From Ceratotherium simum simum (taxonomy: Eukaryota > Chordata > Mammalia > Perissodactyla > Rhinocerotidae), in contig NW_004454163.1 in NCBI RefSeq assembly GCF_000283155.1, positions 20,080,718 to 20,144,717 of the forward strand: a stretch of 64,000 nucleotides of DNA. The letters run 5' to 3'. The translations under genes and the position numbers were made by a program. Shown here piece by piece: positions 50,001 to 55,280 of the stretch (the first letter of the stretch is position 1; every line of letters begins with the position of its first letter). The notes under the pieces were generated by a model that was given only the letters and a program-made list of their open reading frames with translations, was not told where the DNA came from and searched no databases.

Positions 50001-52115
50001 TAAGGTACAACCTGGAGTTTTCTAACAACAAGGTGATACCAATCCATGCACAGTCTTGGCATTACTCAAAATCCACATGTTTTAATAGAAATATAACGTA
50101 AAACAGATCTGAAATTTAACATTTTCTAGTAGCTGTATTTAAAAAAGTAAAAAGAAACAGGGGAAATTAATTTTAATAATATATTTTATTTAACCAGTAT
50201 ATACAAAATATTATCATTTCACCATGTGACTCTAGGCACATTTCAAGTACTCAAAAGTCATGTGTGGCTAGCGGCCACCAAACTGGACGTTACAACTCTA
50301 AACCATGCTAAAGTCAGGAGAACAAAAGATTTAATAACTACCTTGTATTTTCAAGGTCACTGAAGGCTTTTGTTACTGTTAACATCTCAAATGATAGTTT
50401 CTAGCATTACAGTTTAAAGTCTTAAATAACAATGTCTTACAGTCTAGGTTTGAGTCTAGACTCTACCCATTACTAACAGTGATCTTGATAAAGTTACTTC
50501 ATCTTTAAGTTTTCTCATCTGTCAAAATGAGCAAATATCCTCCTAAAAAACTATTTTGAGAGTTAAATAACTGGGTCCCTAGGCAGAACTTACCAAAGAG
50601 CTGCTCCTTTCGCTTCTCCATTACTGCAGACATTACGTCTTTTATTGCTTTCTCCCGGAGGAAATGTTTAGTGTCCAAGTCTCACCTCTGGTGACTTTAA
50701 TTCTTCCCCCACCACAACTCTGCAACCTCTAATATCCACACTTATCACACTCCGACATGTGAGATGCACCAACTCTGACTTTTTCCTTTTCCTCTTTATT
50801 CTTCTATAAGCTCAATGTATTATTCAATAGGCCTGCTTCTCTGGTTTGGTGACAATTTTTTTTTCCTGTTCCTTATTGGTTCCCAACACAAGTAATGGCA
50901 CCTGAGCAACAGCTGAGCCCCTGAGCTCTGTGTTCAGATACAGAACCCCAAGTAAATAAGTTTCTGTCCCTCATGAAATCTGTCTGTAATTACCACCTTG
51001 AACTCTACAGTCTGCAGAACCCTCCAGTCTACTGATTTCCAGACCCAGATCCTACAGTCCTCGGACCTAGAAGAGGGAGCAGGTCTATAAGTTGACTAAG
51101 AATTGCCATGTGCACAGAGCATAATAAAACTGTATCCTACACTATCCCTGATCTTTCTTCCATAAAGTGCCATCACAGACAATATAGCACATTGCTATCT
51201 ATTGTGTTAACCTTTAACGGTTTTACACAGGAGCAAATTGTTTCTGCAACTAGATGATAAGCAACCCGAAGGCAGAGAGCAGACTTCTTATGAAGGGTAA
51301 ACCTCCCATGGTCATTGTATTCACCCCTGTATCTCCCACAGTGTTGTACACACAGCAGGGGCTCAAGTAATATCTCTATCATTGCCTAATTACACATGGA
51401 AGTTTTCTAGCCTGTACAAATTTGTTTGTAGGAACATAGGAATCCAGGCGCACGGACCAAATGTCTGTGGTTTCTGAGCAGAACCTATCAAATTCTGCAG
51501 CATGCAGCATTCTCCTGGCCTCCTACTACCACCTTAGAAGTAACCAACTGTCCTATTTCCAGGCCTGCAGGGACACTTCTGTATGGTTGAGTCAGCACAG
51601 GAAGAGCTCTACAACCACTCACAACCCCTCACAGCCCAATCTTCCTTCCACAGATGATTTTCCTAGGGGTGCAGGGCCAGCCCAAGATCATACGGCTAAA
51701 TCACGGCCAGCCTAGACCCCAGATTTCCTGCTGCCTGGCATAGCGCCCTTTCCGTGACACACGGTCTCCTTCAGTCTTGGAGACTGAAAACCAAGATCCC
51801 AAGTGGTACTTCTCCAAATACAGAATCTAAATATTATAACCGACGCGGGGTGGACGGGAGAGACGAAGACGAGAGCAGGTGAACGACCTTATTCTTCCTT
51901 CTTTCAAAATTCAACCCACTGCATCACGCACCTGCTCCCCTTGAGAGAGCCCCGGCTAGGGGTCAGGTTGGGCTCCGCTAGACCTGCAGTGCCGTGCCCG
52001 GAGAGGCAGAAAGCGGTAGGGTCTCGCACACACACCCGTTGCTTACCACGATCACCACTTTGGGAGTGGGGCCCTTAACCTCCCGCTGTACGATGCCAAA
52101 CCGCTGGCTGTACAT
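7854..52115 (-). CDS. CFAP53: CFAP53 (CCDC11), complete gene, 8 coding exons
   Basis: Cilia- and flagella-associated protein 53. Family knowledge: it lies inside axonemal doublet microtubules and at basal bodies/centriolar satellites, is needed for nodal and motile cilia, and its loss in people causes laterality defects. Seen here: coding exons 52047-52115, 47686-47915, 47045-47218, 33143-33446, 28173-28391, 13000-13216, 11010-11112 and 7854-8082. All have AG acceptors and GT donors with matching phases and total 1545 nt, i.e. 514 codons plus TAG, the same length as I recall for human. The protein is almost entirely charged coiled coil (runs of EEK, RREEE, KEKE) and fits the trichohyalin/plectin-homology domain from about residue 150 to the end; there is no signal peptide or membrane segment. 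The start ATG has A at -3. X-box motifs lie 90-160 bp upstream. Its 5' third is duplicated at 52.7-58.0 kb. Identification is by recognising the protein; exon joins are from sequence. Confidence 0.97.
8575..9405 (-). repeat. L1 3' region, minus orientation, split by an ERE
   Basis: Reverse-oriented L1 3' text (ACACATAATATAAAATTTACC, CCATTGTATGTATATACCAC, GTGGGATTGCTGGATCATATG). The ERE at 8635-8817 interrupts it. In CFAP53 intron 7. Confidence 0.8.
8635..8817 (-). mobile_element. ERE SINE
   Basis: Reverse ERE (tRNA-derived, ends ...CTTAACCACTAGGCCATGGGGCC) inserted in the L1, with target duplication CCATCTTAACCA on both sides. Confidence 0.9.
9460..10052 (+). repeat. MLT1-type MaLR LTR
   Basis: CCAAAGATGGCCACAGTAATATC...CAGCTGAGCC...CAAATTTTGGGGTGT...GTAGGTAACTGTAATAC follows the MLT1 LTR from start to end. 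Confidence 0.7.
11010..11112 (-). CDS. CFAP53: CFAP53 exon 7 (residues 405-439)
   Basis: Short exon encoding [15 protein letters not shown] to EKENFA. The acceptor is TTTTGTAG, the donor GTATGA, and the last Arg codon is split AG/A. Confidence 0.95.
11470..12060 (+). repeat. Old LINE-derived sequence in CFAP53 intron 6
   Basis: Text such as GTTTATGATAAGTGGAAAATGC...ACAATATATACAACATGATCC resembles the 3' parts of old mammalian LINEs. Family uncertain. Confidence 0.45.
12131..12200 (-). mobile_element. 70-bp L1 tail with perfect 15-bp target duplication
   Basis: Poly-T head, TTTATTGCAGTTACATTGG and ATAACATTGTAAAAA, bounded by TGGCTTAACAATTTT at 12116-12130 and 12201-12215. A severely 5'-truncated L1 insertion with perfect flanking repeats. 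Confidence 0.85.
12660..12705. repeat. (TG)n microsatellite
   Basis: GTGTGTGTGTGTGTG run in intron 6. Confidence 0.8.
13000..13216 (-). CDS. CFAP53: CFAP53 exon 6 (residues 333-405)
   Basis: From [13 protein letters not shown] to TRKLQVQEK, followed by a split Leu codon (T/TG). Two AGs are possible at the acceptor; the upstream one gives the residue count expected for the family. The donor is GTAAGG. Confidence 0.95.
13683..13853. repeat. MER5A-type hAT DNA transposon
   Basis: CAGCAATTCTCAATCTTAGC...GGAATCACCTGGGGAACTTT...CCAGGTGATTTTAATGTGC follows the MER5A palindrome-like layout. Confidence 0.65.
13990..15765 (+). repeat. L1 3' part (ORF2 C-terminus and 3' UTR), broken
   Basis: Translates in pieces as the L1 ORF2 C-terminal region with many stops, then the 3' UTR and an AT-rich tail at about 15745-15765. 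It lies in CFAP53 intron 5 and is antisense to the gene. Confidence 0.85.
15917..16307 (+). mobile_element. ERE SINE containing an assembly gap
   Basis: Head GGGGCCGGCCCCATGGTGTAG, target duplication GGTCAACATCA at 15906-15916 and 16308-16318. The 100-N gap falls in its A-rich tail. Confidence 0.9.
16185..16284. other. Assembly gap (100 N)
   Basis: Exactly 100 undetermined bases inside the poly-A tail of an ERE; probably a nominal gap size. Confidence 0.98.
17146..17770 (+). repeat. Unassigned repeat-like sequence before the provirus
   Basis: Purine-rich text (TTCTGGTTTCCAGTTCGGCA...GGAGCTTAGAAGTTGCCACT...) resembling L1 5' UTR or retroviral leader. I could not decide between them; no 5' LTR is recognisable. 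Confidence 0.35.
18150..18600 (+). pseudogene. ERV gag remnant
   Basis: Open but diverged region upstream of the protease, proline-rich, with no clear zinc knuckle. Assigned to gag mostly by position. Confidence 0.4.
18600..18830 (+). pseudogene. ERV protease remnant
   Basis: The aspartic-protease active site appears as LLDTEAQ at about 18608-18628: the Gly of Asp-Thr-Gly is Glu, so the site is dead. Downstream frame has stops. Confidence 0.6.
18886..19506 (+). pseudogene. ERV reverse transcriptase, broken
   Basis: In one frame, fingers and palm of a retroviral RT ([31 protein letters not shown]). An in-frame TAG lies at 19165-19167 and a TGA at 19504-19506. The catalytic YxDD box reads YIDN at 19387-19398, so the second essential Asp is lost. 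Confidence 0.9.
19904..20600 (+). pseudogene. ERV RNase H, broken
   Basis: Connection and RNase H region. The first catalytic motif appears as FTNGS at 20300-20314 (Asp to Asn). A TAG follows at about 20362. Confidence 0.75.
20620..21408 (+). pseudogene. ERV integrase, broken
   Basis: HHCC zinc-binding region (SGHMGV... and CPLCSQ) at about 20690-20810, then a frameshift, VDTFSG near 20935, and DSDQGTYF near 21035-21060 of the DDE core in a different frame. Ends near the pol C-terminus at 21408. Confidence 0.85.
21370..22070 (-). other. Segment of the ERV with its longest open frames on the opposite strand
   Basis: Between pol and env TM the plus strand is full of stops, while the minus strand holds frames of 108 and 90 codons with a leucine-rich hydrophobic stretch (about 21540-21580) and N-x-T/S sequons. 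It may be an internal inversion of env surface-protein sequence, or chance. Confidence 0.35.
22078..22705 (+). pseudogene. ERV envelope remnant (SU end and TM ectodomain)
   Basis: A surface-protein end with cysteines, then a frameshift into a TM ectodomain that has a hydrophobic glycine/alanine-rich segment and CX6CC at 22505-22531. A TAA at about 22706 stops the frame before the membrane anchor, whose hydrophobic codons continue after the stop. The gene is broken in at least two places. Confidence 0.8.
23005..23378 (+). repeat. Probable 3' LTR of the ERV
   Basis: AATAAA at about 23303-23308, followed by a T-rich segment and ending ACTACA. The left edge is uncertain because no matching 5' LTR was found. 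Confidence 0.5.
24213..24446 (+). mobile_element. ERE SINE
   Basis: CCCGTGGCGCAGTGGTTAAG head and GATCTTCCTCACACACAC end. Target duplication AAAAAGAATTATA / AAAAAGAATGATA. Confidence 0.9.
25981..26742 (+). repeat. ERV LTR copy 1 of a three-member family
   Basis: Shares GGCTGGTTGCC, GTGATTAGAGGGTT, AATGAAGCCTCCATAAAA, AATAAACTGG, TCCTGAGTTCTGTGAG and GGACACCCAGCTGGTGTCC with copies at 29905-30745 and 31575-32350. It lies inside an L1. Family not named with certainty. Confidence 0.75.
27887..28090. repeat. MER20-type DNA transposon
   Basis: CAGAATCACCTGGGGGAGTT...GTTAAAACATAGATTTCTTGC...GAGATTCTGATTCTGGAGCC, next to CFAP53 exon 5. Confidence 0.65.
28173..28391 (-). CDS. CFAP53: CFAP53 exon 5 (residues 260-332)
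   Basis: 73 codons, from [13 protein letters not shown] to EADKKKQKR, phase 0 at both ends. The acceptor is TTACCTCAG and the donor GTAAGA. Confidence 0.95.
28700..29900. other. CFAP53 intron 4, no feature seen
   Basis: Unique AT-rich intronic sequence; short frames only. Confidence 0.4.
29905..30745 (+). repeat. ERV LTR copy 2
   Basis: Longest alignment of the family, starting TTGGTCTTCATCCACAGC and containing CATAAAAACCCAAAAGGACA, AATAAATTGG and the shared downstream block. Confidence 0.75.
30790..31505 (+). repeat. L1 3' fragment with ERE insertion
   Basis: L1 3' UTR text (AGTGGCTGCCAGGAGTTAGG...GAACAGTTCTGTATCC) split by the ERE at 31044-31298. Confidence 0.7.
31044..31298 (+). mobile_element. 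ERE SINE
   Basis: GGGCTGGCCCGGTGGTATAG head, A-rich tail, target duplication AAACTAGTGAAATCCA / AAACTGGTGAAATCCA. Confidence 0.9.
31575..32350 (+). repeat. ERV LTR copy 3
   Basis: Same family as copies 1 and 2; CCTGTTCCTGGCACATATC start, AATAAACTGG, CCCCACACATTTG end. Confidence 0.75.
32780..32985 (-). repeat. MIR SINE
   Basis: CATCCTCACAACAAAGGCAA...TTTCAGATAAAGGAACTGAG is the reverse MIR 3' half. Confidence 0.6.
33143..33446 (-). CDS. CFAP53: CFAP53 exon 4 (residues 158-259)
   Basis: Largest exon, beginning [10 protein letters not shown] and ending KEEEARLV. The acceptor is TTTCAG and the donor GTAGGT. It starts the trichohyalin/plectin-homology coiled coil. Confidence 0.96.
33615..33825 (+). 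repeat. MIR SINE
   Basis: GGCACTGGAGTCAGGCAGAG...CTTTCAATCCTAG...GTGACCTTGGATC...CTCAATAAATGATAAC. Confidence 0.75.
34190..34375. repeat. MER5-type DNA transposon
   Basis: ATCAGAATGACCGGGGGTAGG...AGCCAAGTTTGAGAACCTCTG resembles a MER5 end. Confidence 0.45.
34857..35073 (+). mobile_element. ERE SINE with perfect 16-bp target duplication
   Basis: GGGGGCCGGCTCCGTGGCTT head, tRNA-like A and B boxes (TGGCTTAGCAGTTAAG, GGTTCGGATCC), poly-A tail. Duplication GAAAAATTAATTCATC at 34841-34856 and 35074-35089. Confidence 0.95.
35210..35456 (+). mobile_element. ERE SINE
   Basis: GGGGCTGGCCCGGTGGCATA head and a (CA)n tail. Target duplication AAATCTAAAGCCT on both sides. Confidence 0.95.
35530..36040. 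repeat. LINE-derived sequence
   Basis: GAAAAACTGGAAAATATAGAG...GAGATAACCACTATTAGCATG...CTTTCAGG text typical of old mammalian LINE 3' regions. Family uncertain. Confidence 0.5.
36480..36870 (-). repeat. Two adjacent MIR fragments
   Basis: Two reverse MIR 3' halves: CATCCTCACAATTGCC near 36500, and TGCCAGGCACTGTTCTAAGC...TTACAGATGAGGAAATGG near 36660-36785. Confidence 0.65.
37075..38195 (+). repeat. L1 3' fragment
   Basis: GATAAATTGGATTTCATCAAAG...ATGGCAAATAAGCATATG...GGAATACTACTCAGCAATAA; L1 ORF2 end and 3' UTR with many stops. Confidence 0.85.
38198..38438 (-). mobile_element. ERE SINE
   Basis: Reverse ERE ending CACTTAACCACTTGCGCCAC CAGGCCAGCCCC. It sits at the end of the L1 fragment. 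Confidence 0.9.
38545..38760 (+). repeat. L1 3' fragment
   Basis: GTTCATAGCAGCTTTATTCAC...GTGGTATATTCATACAATG. Confidence 0.6.
38810..40530. other. CFAP53 intron 3, no gene seen
   Basis: Unique AT-rich intron sequence; small (GAAT)n run near 40020. No feature supported. Confidence 0.4.
40541..40868 (-). mobile_element. ERE SINE (full-length type)
   Basis: Reverse full-length ERE including the central CCAGTAGATAGTTGTATATC segment. Target duplication ACAAATCTT at 40532-40540 and 40871-40879. It lies just outside the duplication edge. Confidence 0.9.
41262..46872 (+). repeat. Near full-length L1, broken, with ERE insertion
   Basis: 5' UTR (41262-42560, with open but non-genic frames), ORF1 coiled-coil remnant (42584-42883), ORF2 endonuclease ([13 protein letters not shown] at about 42945), RT and C-terminal parts with many stops, 3' UTR to about 46872. 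The flanks align with an uninterrupted stretch of copy A (about 53055-53095), which shows the empty site. Antisense to CFAP53. Confidence 0.85.
42100..42439 (+). mobile_element. ERE SINE (full-length type) inside L1
   Basis: GGGGCTGGCCCCGTGGCTTA head and central GGGGCTTTGGGGAGAAAAAG. Target duplication AAAGTCTCAGAATC on both sides. Confidence 0.95.
47045..47218 (-). CDS. CFAP53: CFAP53 exon 3 (residues 100-158)
   Basis: Encodes [13 protein letters not shown] and then a lysine/glutamate-rich helix ending DQQF. The acceptor is TTTCAG and the donor GTAACG, and the last Arg codon is split AG/G. A frameshifted copy lies at 53232-53394. Confidence 0.95.
47686..47915 (-). CDS. CFAP53: CFAP53 exon 2 (residues 24-100)
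   Basis: Starts RAKPPKGQG after a TTTCCAG acceptor and ends in [10 protein letters not shown], with the following Lys codon split AA/A. The donor is GTAAGG. This exon has no counterpart in the tandem copy, where a CpG-rich block occupies its place. Confidence 0.95.
48410..48505. repeat. Purine-rich (GA/GGAA) low-complexity tract
   Basis: AAGGAAGAAAGGGAAAGAGG and similar. No counterpart in copy A. Confidence 0.75.
49199..49607. mobile_element. Tigger-type DNA transposon
   Basis: 409 bp with inverted ends (CAGTAATCCCCCCTTATCCG / CAGTAGTTCCCCCTTATCTG) and TA target duplications at 49197-49198 and 49608-49609. Absent from the matching point of copy A (about 55537). Confidence 0.85.
50400..50570 (+). 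repeat. MIR SINE shared by both duplication copies
   Basis: GGTTTGAGTCTAGACTCTACC...CATCTTTAAGTTTTCTCATC; the same MIR lies at 56180-56370, so it predates the duplication. Confidence 0.65.
52047..52115 (-). CDS. CFAP53: CFAP53 exon 1 (residues 1-23)
   Basis: Encodes the start methionine and the basic N-terminus, beginning MYSQRFG and ending KVVIV. The donor is GTAAGC and the phase is 0. It sits in a CpG-rich promoter region. The paralogous copy at about 57888-57954 has lost the ATG. Confidence 0.95.
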
Positions 52116-52205
52116 TTTCGAGTCCCCTCGGGATGGGGGCGGCGTCCGCCGCGGTTCTCCAACCGTGGCGACCTACGGAACCAGTTTCCGCAACACAGAG
52201 ATCTG

Positions 52206-52220
52206 GTTGCCATGGTGCAC
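52206..52220 (+). promoter_or_regulatory. X-box (RFX-type) motif 1 of the CFAP53 promoter
   Basis: GTTGCCATGGTGCAC, about 95 bp upstream of the CFAP53 ATG. It fits the X-box pattern (GTTGCC-AT-GG half-sites) bound by RFX factors at genes of motile cilia. The CFAP53 role makes the assignment plausible; binding is inferred. Confidence 0.6.
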
Positions 52221-52263
52221 GTCTCGGAGTGAGGAGTAGGTGGGTGAGGCGGAAACTGGTCCC

Positions 52264-52277
52264 GTCACCATGGTGAC
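52264..52277. promoter_or_regulatory. X-box (RFX-type) motif 2, perfect palindrome
   Basis: GTCACCATGGTGAC is a perfect 14-bp inverted repeat 44 bp beyond motif 1 and about 150 bp upstream of the CFAP53 ATG. It is an ideal two-half-site X-box. The duplicate copy of this stretch falls at the donor end of MBD1 exon 15. Confidence 0.65.
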
Positions 52278-52439
52278 CAGACGCCGGCACTCGCGACTTC
52301 CTCCCGGAGCCGAGGAGCTGAGTCTGCGCAGTCCTCACCCCGCCCTTGGCCAGGCCTCCGGCCAACCTTGCTCCCTTCCTTTACGAATCGTAAGAACAGC
52401 AGAAAAAAGCCTCCTTTACCCGAAGTGAAAGCGAAGATA

Positions 52440-52690
52440 TAATATACTCCAATTGACTTTGCTATTTATATCCTGTAATCGGTCTAAAAGCATGAGAAAG
52501 GTTAGTGGACATTTTGTGGGGAGGTTAAATTTTGTGGCCATCTCTATGATGACGGTAGTAATCATCACAGGACAACCTTATATTTGTGTAGTTCTTTACA
52601 GTAATTTGCAAGGTATTTTCACACATAAAACTTTTGACCCTCACAATATCTCTAACCAGTAATGATACGTCTGTTATTAATCATCCTACT
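52440..52690. other. Duplication junction region
   Basis: Between copy B's promoter and copy A's intron-3 end. The stretch 52560-52680 is MIR-like; the rest is unique. No gene. Confidence 0.4.
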
Positions 52691-53231
52691 ACACTGGGCA
52701 GAAACCAGGGCTTAGACTCAGGGTACCCTGGGATGGGGGTGCTGATCAGATAGGCCAGTAGTGCAGTGACACAACCTGGCTGGGTAAAATAAGACCAAGA
52801 GTCTGAGTCAAGGGTCACAGTGGACCAGGATCAGGACATGGGATGAGAAGGGTAGGTAATCAGGCCCTGAGAATCCAGATCCCAGGCAGGGGAACAGGCA
52901 ACACAGATCAGGGACCCTAGAAGGGGCCCTCAGCACAGGTGGAGACCACAGCTGTACTTCCAGTTAAGAGCTAGGTGGTAGTTAATACCTAAAAGCCAAT
53001 TAAGAATGACACTTTGGTACTCTCCTTCTCAAGCCGGGTTGAGCATACAGCACTAGAGCAGAGGAAAAAAACAGTACCTAGTCAGTCACTGACGTGTAGT
53101 AATAACCAAAGTACAACTATGTATCCCGTCTTAAGGCCGCAATTTACTGTAAATTAGCATTCCTTAATCATTTGTGATCCACCCACTTCAGATTTTGTAT
53201 GTGGTACGTTTCTAGATTTGGATTCCAATTC

Positions 53232-53394
53232 CTGAATTGCTGGTTCAGCTTTTCAGCCACAAAATAATGTCTCTCTTCTCTTTTAATAATCTCGTTTAAT
53301 AATTATTTTGTCTTTTTTCTCCTATAATGCTTCTTCTTTCAATTGCAGTTCGGTAAAATACTCATTTTCATTTACTGCTAAGAGTTTACGTAGC
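53232..53394 (-). pseudogene. CFAP53 exon 3 copy, inactivated
   Basis: Aligns throughout with 47045-47218. A 10-bp deletion in the pyrimidine-rich part (relative to the CTCTCTTTTTCTTTC tract) shifts the frame, and the donor GT has become GA. The acceptor AG survives. Confidence 0.85.
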
Positions 53395-53425
53395 CTGAAA
53401 CAAACAAAAAAGACAGAAATTAGAC

Positions 53426-54046
53426 GGTCGGCTCGGTTCCCTGGACAGAGTCCTGAGGGCCAGTTCCTTGATCTTCGCGTCCCACGGGGACCTCGCCCGC
53501 CGGCTGGCCTGGGAGGAACCGCCCCTCACATCACACCCCTGGGGAAGATGGGAGGCAGTGAAAACGCCCTAAGCCCGCCGCGCGGTTTGGGCGAAGCCGC
53601 TGAGATTCAGGGAACCGGATCAGGAACCCCCAAGATCGTACTGCCCGGAGGGCCCCGTCGAAGTTTTCGGCGCGTGGGAAGCCGACTCTTGGCGACACCC
53701 GGCTGCCCTCGAACGTCCAATCGTCGGTCCCGAGCTCGTCGTGCCGCCACCTCACCCCGGGTGAGCCTGACATTTTAACTCTGGTTGGGTTTTGCCTGTT
53801 TTACCACTACGTGAGGGGGACTCGGCTTCCCTCTGGGCTGGCCCAAGGAAACGTCGGCGGGCGGAGGCCACGCCCCAGGGCCGCCGTCTCTGAGCTCCGG
53901 TGGGATGACCGCGGTCCCGGCGCCCCCTGGCGGGCCTATTCGAGCTGGGAGGGGCCGACCCGCCGCCCGCCGCGGTAAGCCTTGGCCTTTAGCCAAATCC
54001 CTGCGGAGGCCTAGAGGAGAGATTCACCCAAGGCCCTTGGATGGAA
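53426..54046. other. CpG-rich block inside copy A, replaces CFAP53 exon 2 region
   Basis: About 620 bp, rich in G+C and CpG, bounded on both sides by AT-rich sequence that aligns with copy B. It replaces about 1 kb of copy B that includes exon 2. It contains a CCAAT-type box near 53716, a CTCF-like motif at 53919-53934 and a donor-like CGCGGTAAGCC near 53970. It encodes nothing I recognise; the open frames reflect base composition. Candidate promoter or CpG island of unknown origin. Confidence 0.6.
53919..53934 (-). promoter_or_regulatory. CTCF-like motif
   Basis: GGCGCCCCCTGGCGGG on the plus strand matches the core of the CTCF motif (CCASYAGRKGGCGC read on the minus strand). It sits in the CpG-rich block between the two genes. 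Binding is inferred. Confidence 0.5.
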
Positions 54047-54639
54047 CCTGACCTTGATCTTGCCACCCACTATCCCAGTTTCTCAGAGGCCGTTAACACT
54101 GTTACCACCATCAAGACACTCCCAAAAGAAACACTAAGTATACGAATCAGTAAATAGGACAATATAAATCATTTAAAAATAACTTTAAAATACAACAGCT
54201 TAGACATAGAAACCATATTATTTCCAATTCCTATTGTGCCCCAACAAGGTTCAAGCAAGGGCTGTCCTCCTGATAGTTTCCTGAATTCTCTATTTTCACC
54301 ACTAAATTCCATGATAAAGTTGGAAATCCATTCACCATTTGTAATACATATTGATGCATTTAATAAAATTGTATGGACTATATCTTTCTCATTCCTGTAT
54401 CCTAGTATTAAGTACAGTGCCTACCATGGGCTGGGTTCTCAATACTTGAATGACACAAAAATAGCCGAGACCAGCAAGTTTTTTCTGGGTGGGCTTGAGA
54501 GAATTTCTGTACTTGCTGGGGTCACCATGAAATCCATGGTCTTCAGCTTTGCATTTTCAGCAACGTAGCTTTATCAAGTTATCCTCAGGTGAGCAGTGAG
54601 ACCCTTGGGAGCTGATTCATGGCAGGGTGGCTTTGTAAC

Positions 54640-54770
54640 GTGTCACCTTGACTAGGCTATGTTTCCCAGAACTCCCTTCCCTGTATGCTTCCAGTTAGGA
54701 TGGGCCACCAGAGACATTCTGCGTGATAATTGGAGGGCAGAAGTGAAGCAGCAGCATACTGTTTTTACAC
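54640..54770. repeat. MER-type repeat next to the apolipoprotein fragment
   Basis: GTGTCACCTTGACTAGGCTATG is followed by sequence typical of an old DNA-transposon repeat of the 'tgtgtcaacttgactgggc' kind. It forms the left edge of the copy-A-specific insert. Family not named with certainty. Confidence 0.4.
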
Positions 54771-55015
54771 TTGAAAGGCTGGTGCAGGGGCACCAGGCGC
54801 TGTTGCAGTTCACACATGTTGTCATATATCTGCTGGCTCACCTCGTTGGTGTGGGGCAGCAGGCAGGCCTGCAGCCAGGCCTGCAGCTGCTCCACCTTCC
54901 CCGGAATCTTCCTTCAGCTTCTCTAATTCCCGGGCCAGACGCATATTTAACTCTGTGATGAAGGGCACCAGCTTCTTCTGCAGGACACCCACATCATCGA
55001 AGTTGGAGGTGGTGA
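54770..55015 (-). pseudogene. Apolipoprotein A-IV-like fragment, frameshifted
   Basis: Minus-strand reading gives LQKKLVPFITELNMRLA...EKLKED and, after a frameshift near 54895, LLPHTNEVSQQIYDNM and ELQQRLVP. These are amphipathic 22-mer-type repeats beginning at prolines, closest to apolipoprotein A-IV. No intact frame, start or stop of a real gene is present. It lies within a block (about 54640-55300) absent from copy B. Retrocopy versus DNA transfer cannot be told; only about 80 residues are represented. Confidence 0.6.
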
Positions 55016-55234
55016 GAGACTGACATGGGTTCCAGGCCATCCTCGTGGGTTCCAGCTCGTGCTCGTGGGCGCCAATATGTCCTTGGTCTCCCACACTTTA
55101 TGTCCATCTTCCCTTCCCGATTGCCTGCCCTGCAGACTTCAAGCTCCAGCATTAGATGCAAAGATAACAGCCTCACAGAGCCTGTTTAACCAGCTCCCAC
55201 AACTGCCTAAGGTCAAATCCCTATAATAAATCCC

Positions 55235-55280
55235 TTAATATATATATGTGTGTGTGTGTGTATATATATATATAAAATCT
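55235..55280. repeat. (TA)n(TG)n(TA)n microsatellite
   Basis: ATATATATGTGTGTGTGTGTG followed by TATATATATATA, at the right end of the copy-A insert. Confidence 0.8.

Larger units (their letters stand above)
40900..52280. repeat. Tandem duplication, copy B (functional CFAP53 5' end)
   Basis: Direct repeat partner of 52690-58040. Matched anchors: 40905-41260 with 52705-53080, 46890-47220 with 53090-53395, 48280-48960 with 54045-54640, 48930-49190 with 55330-55520, 49610-52120 with 55520-57955, and the X-box region with 58020-58035. Copy B carries an L1 (with an ERE inside it) and a Tigger element that copy A lacks. By eye the copies are roughly 70-80% identical. Confidence 0.85.
51950..52390. 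promoter_or_regulatory. CFAP53 CpG-rich promoter region
   Basis: GC- and CpG-rich stretch spanning CFAP53 exon 1 and its upstream flank, containing both X-box motifs. There is no obvious TATA box. It behaves as the CpG-island promoter of CFAP53 (inference). Transcription start not located. Confidence 0.6.

Noticed and set aside
53308..53778. 156-codon open frame across the CpG-rich block
   Set aside because: It joins the CFAP53 pseudo-exon in antisense to the GC-rich block; arginine/proline-rich content reflects base composition.
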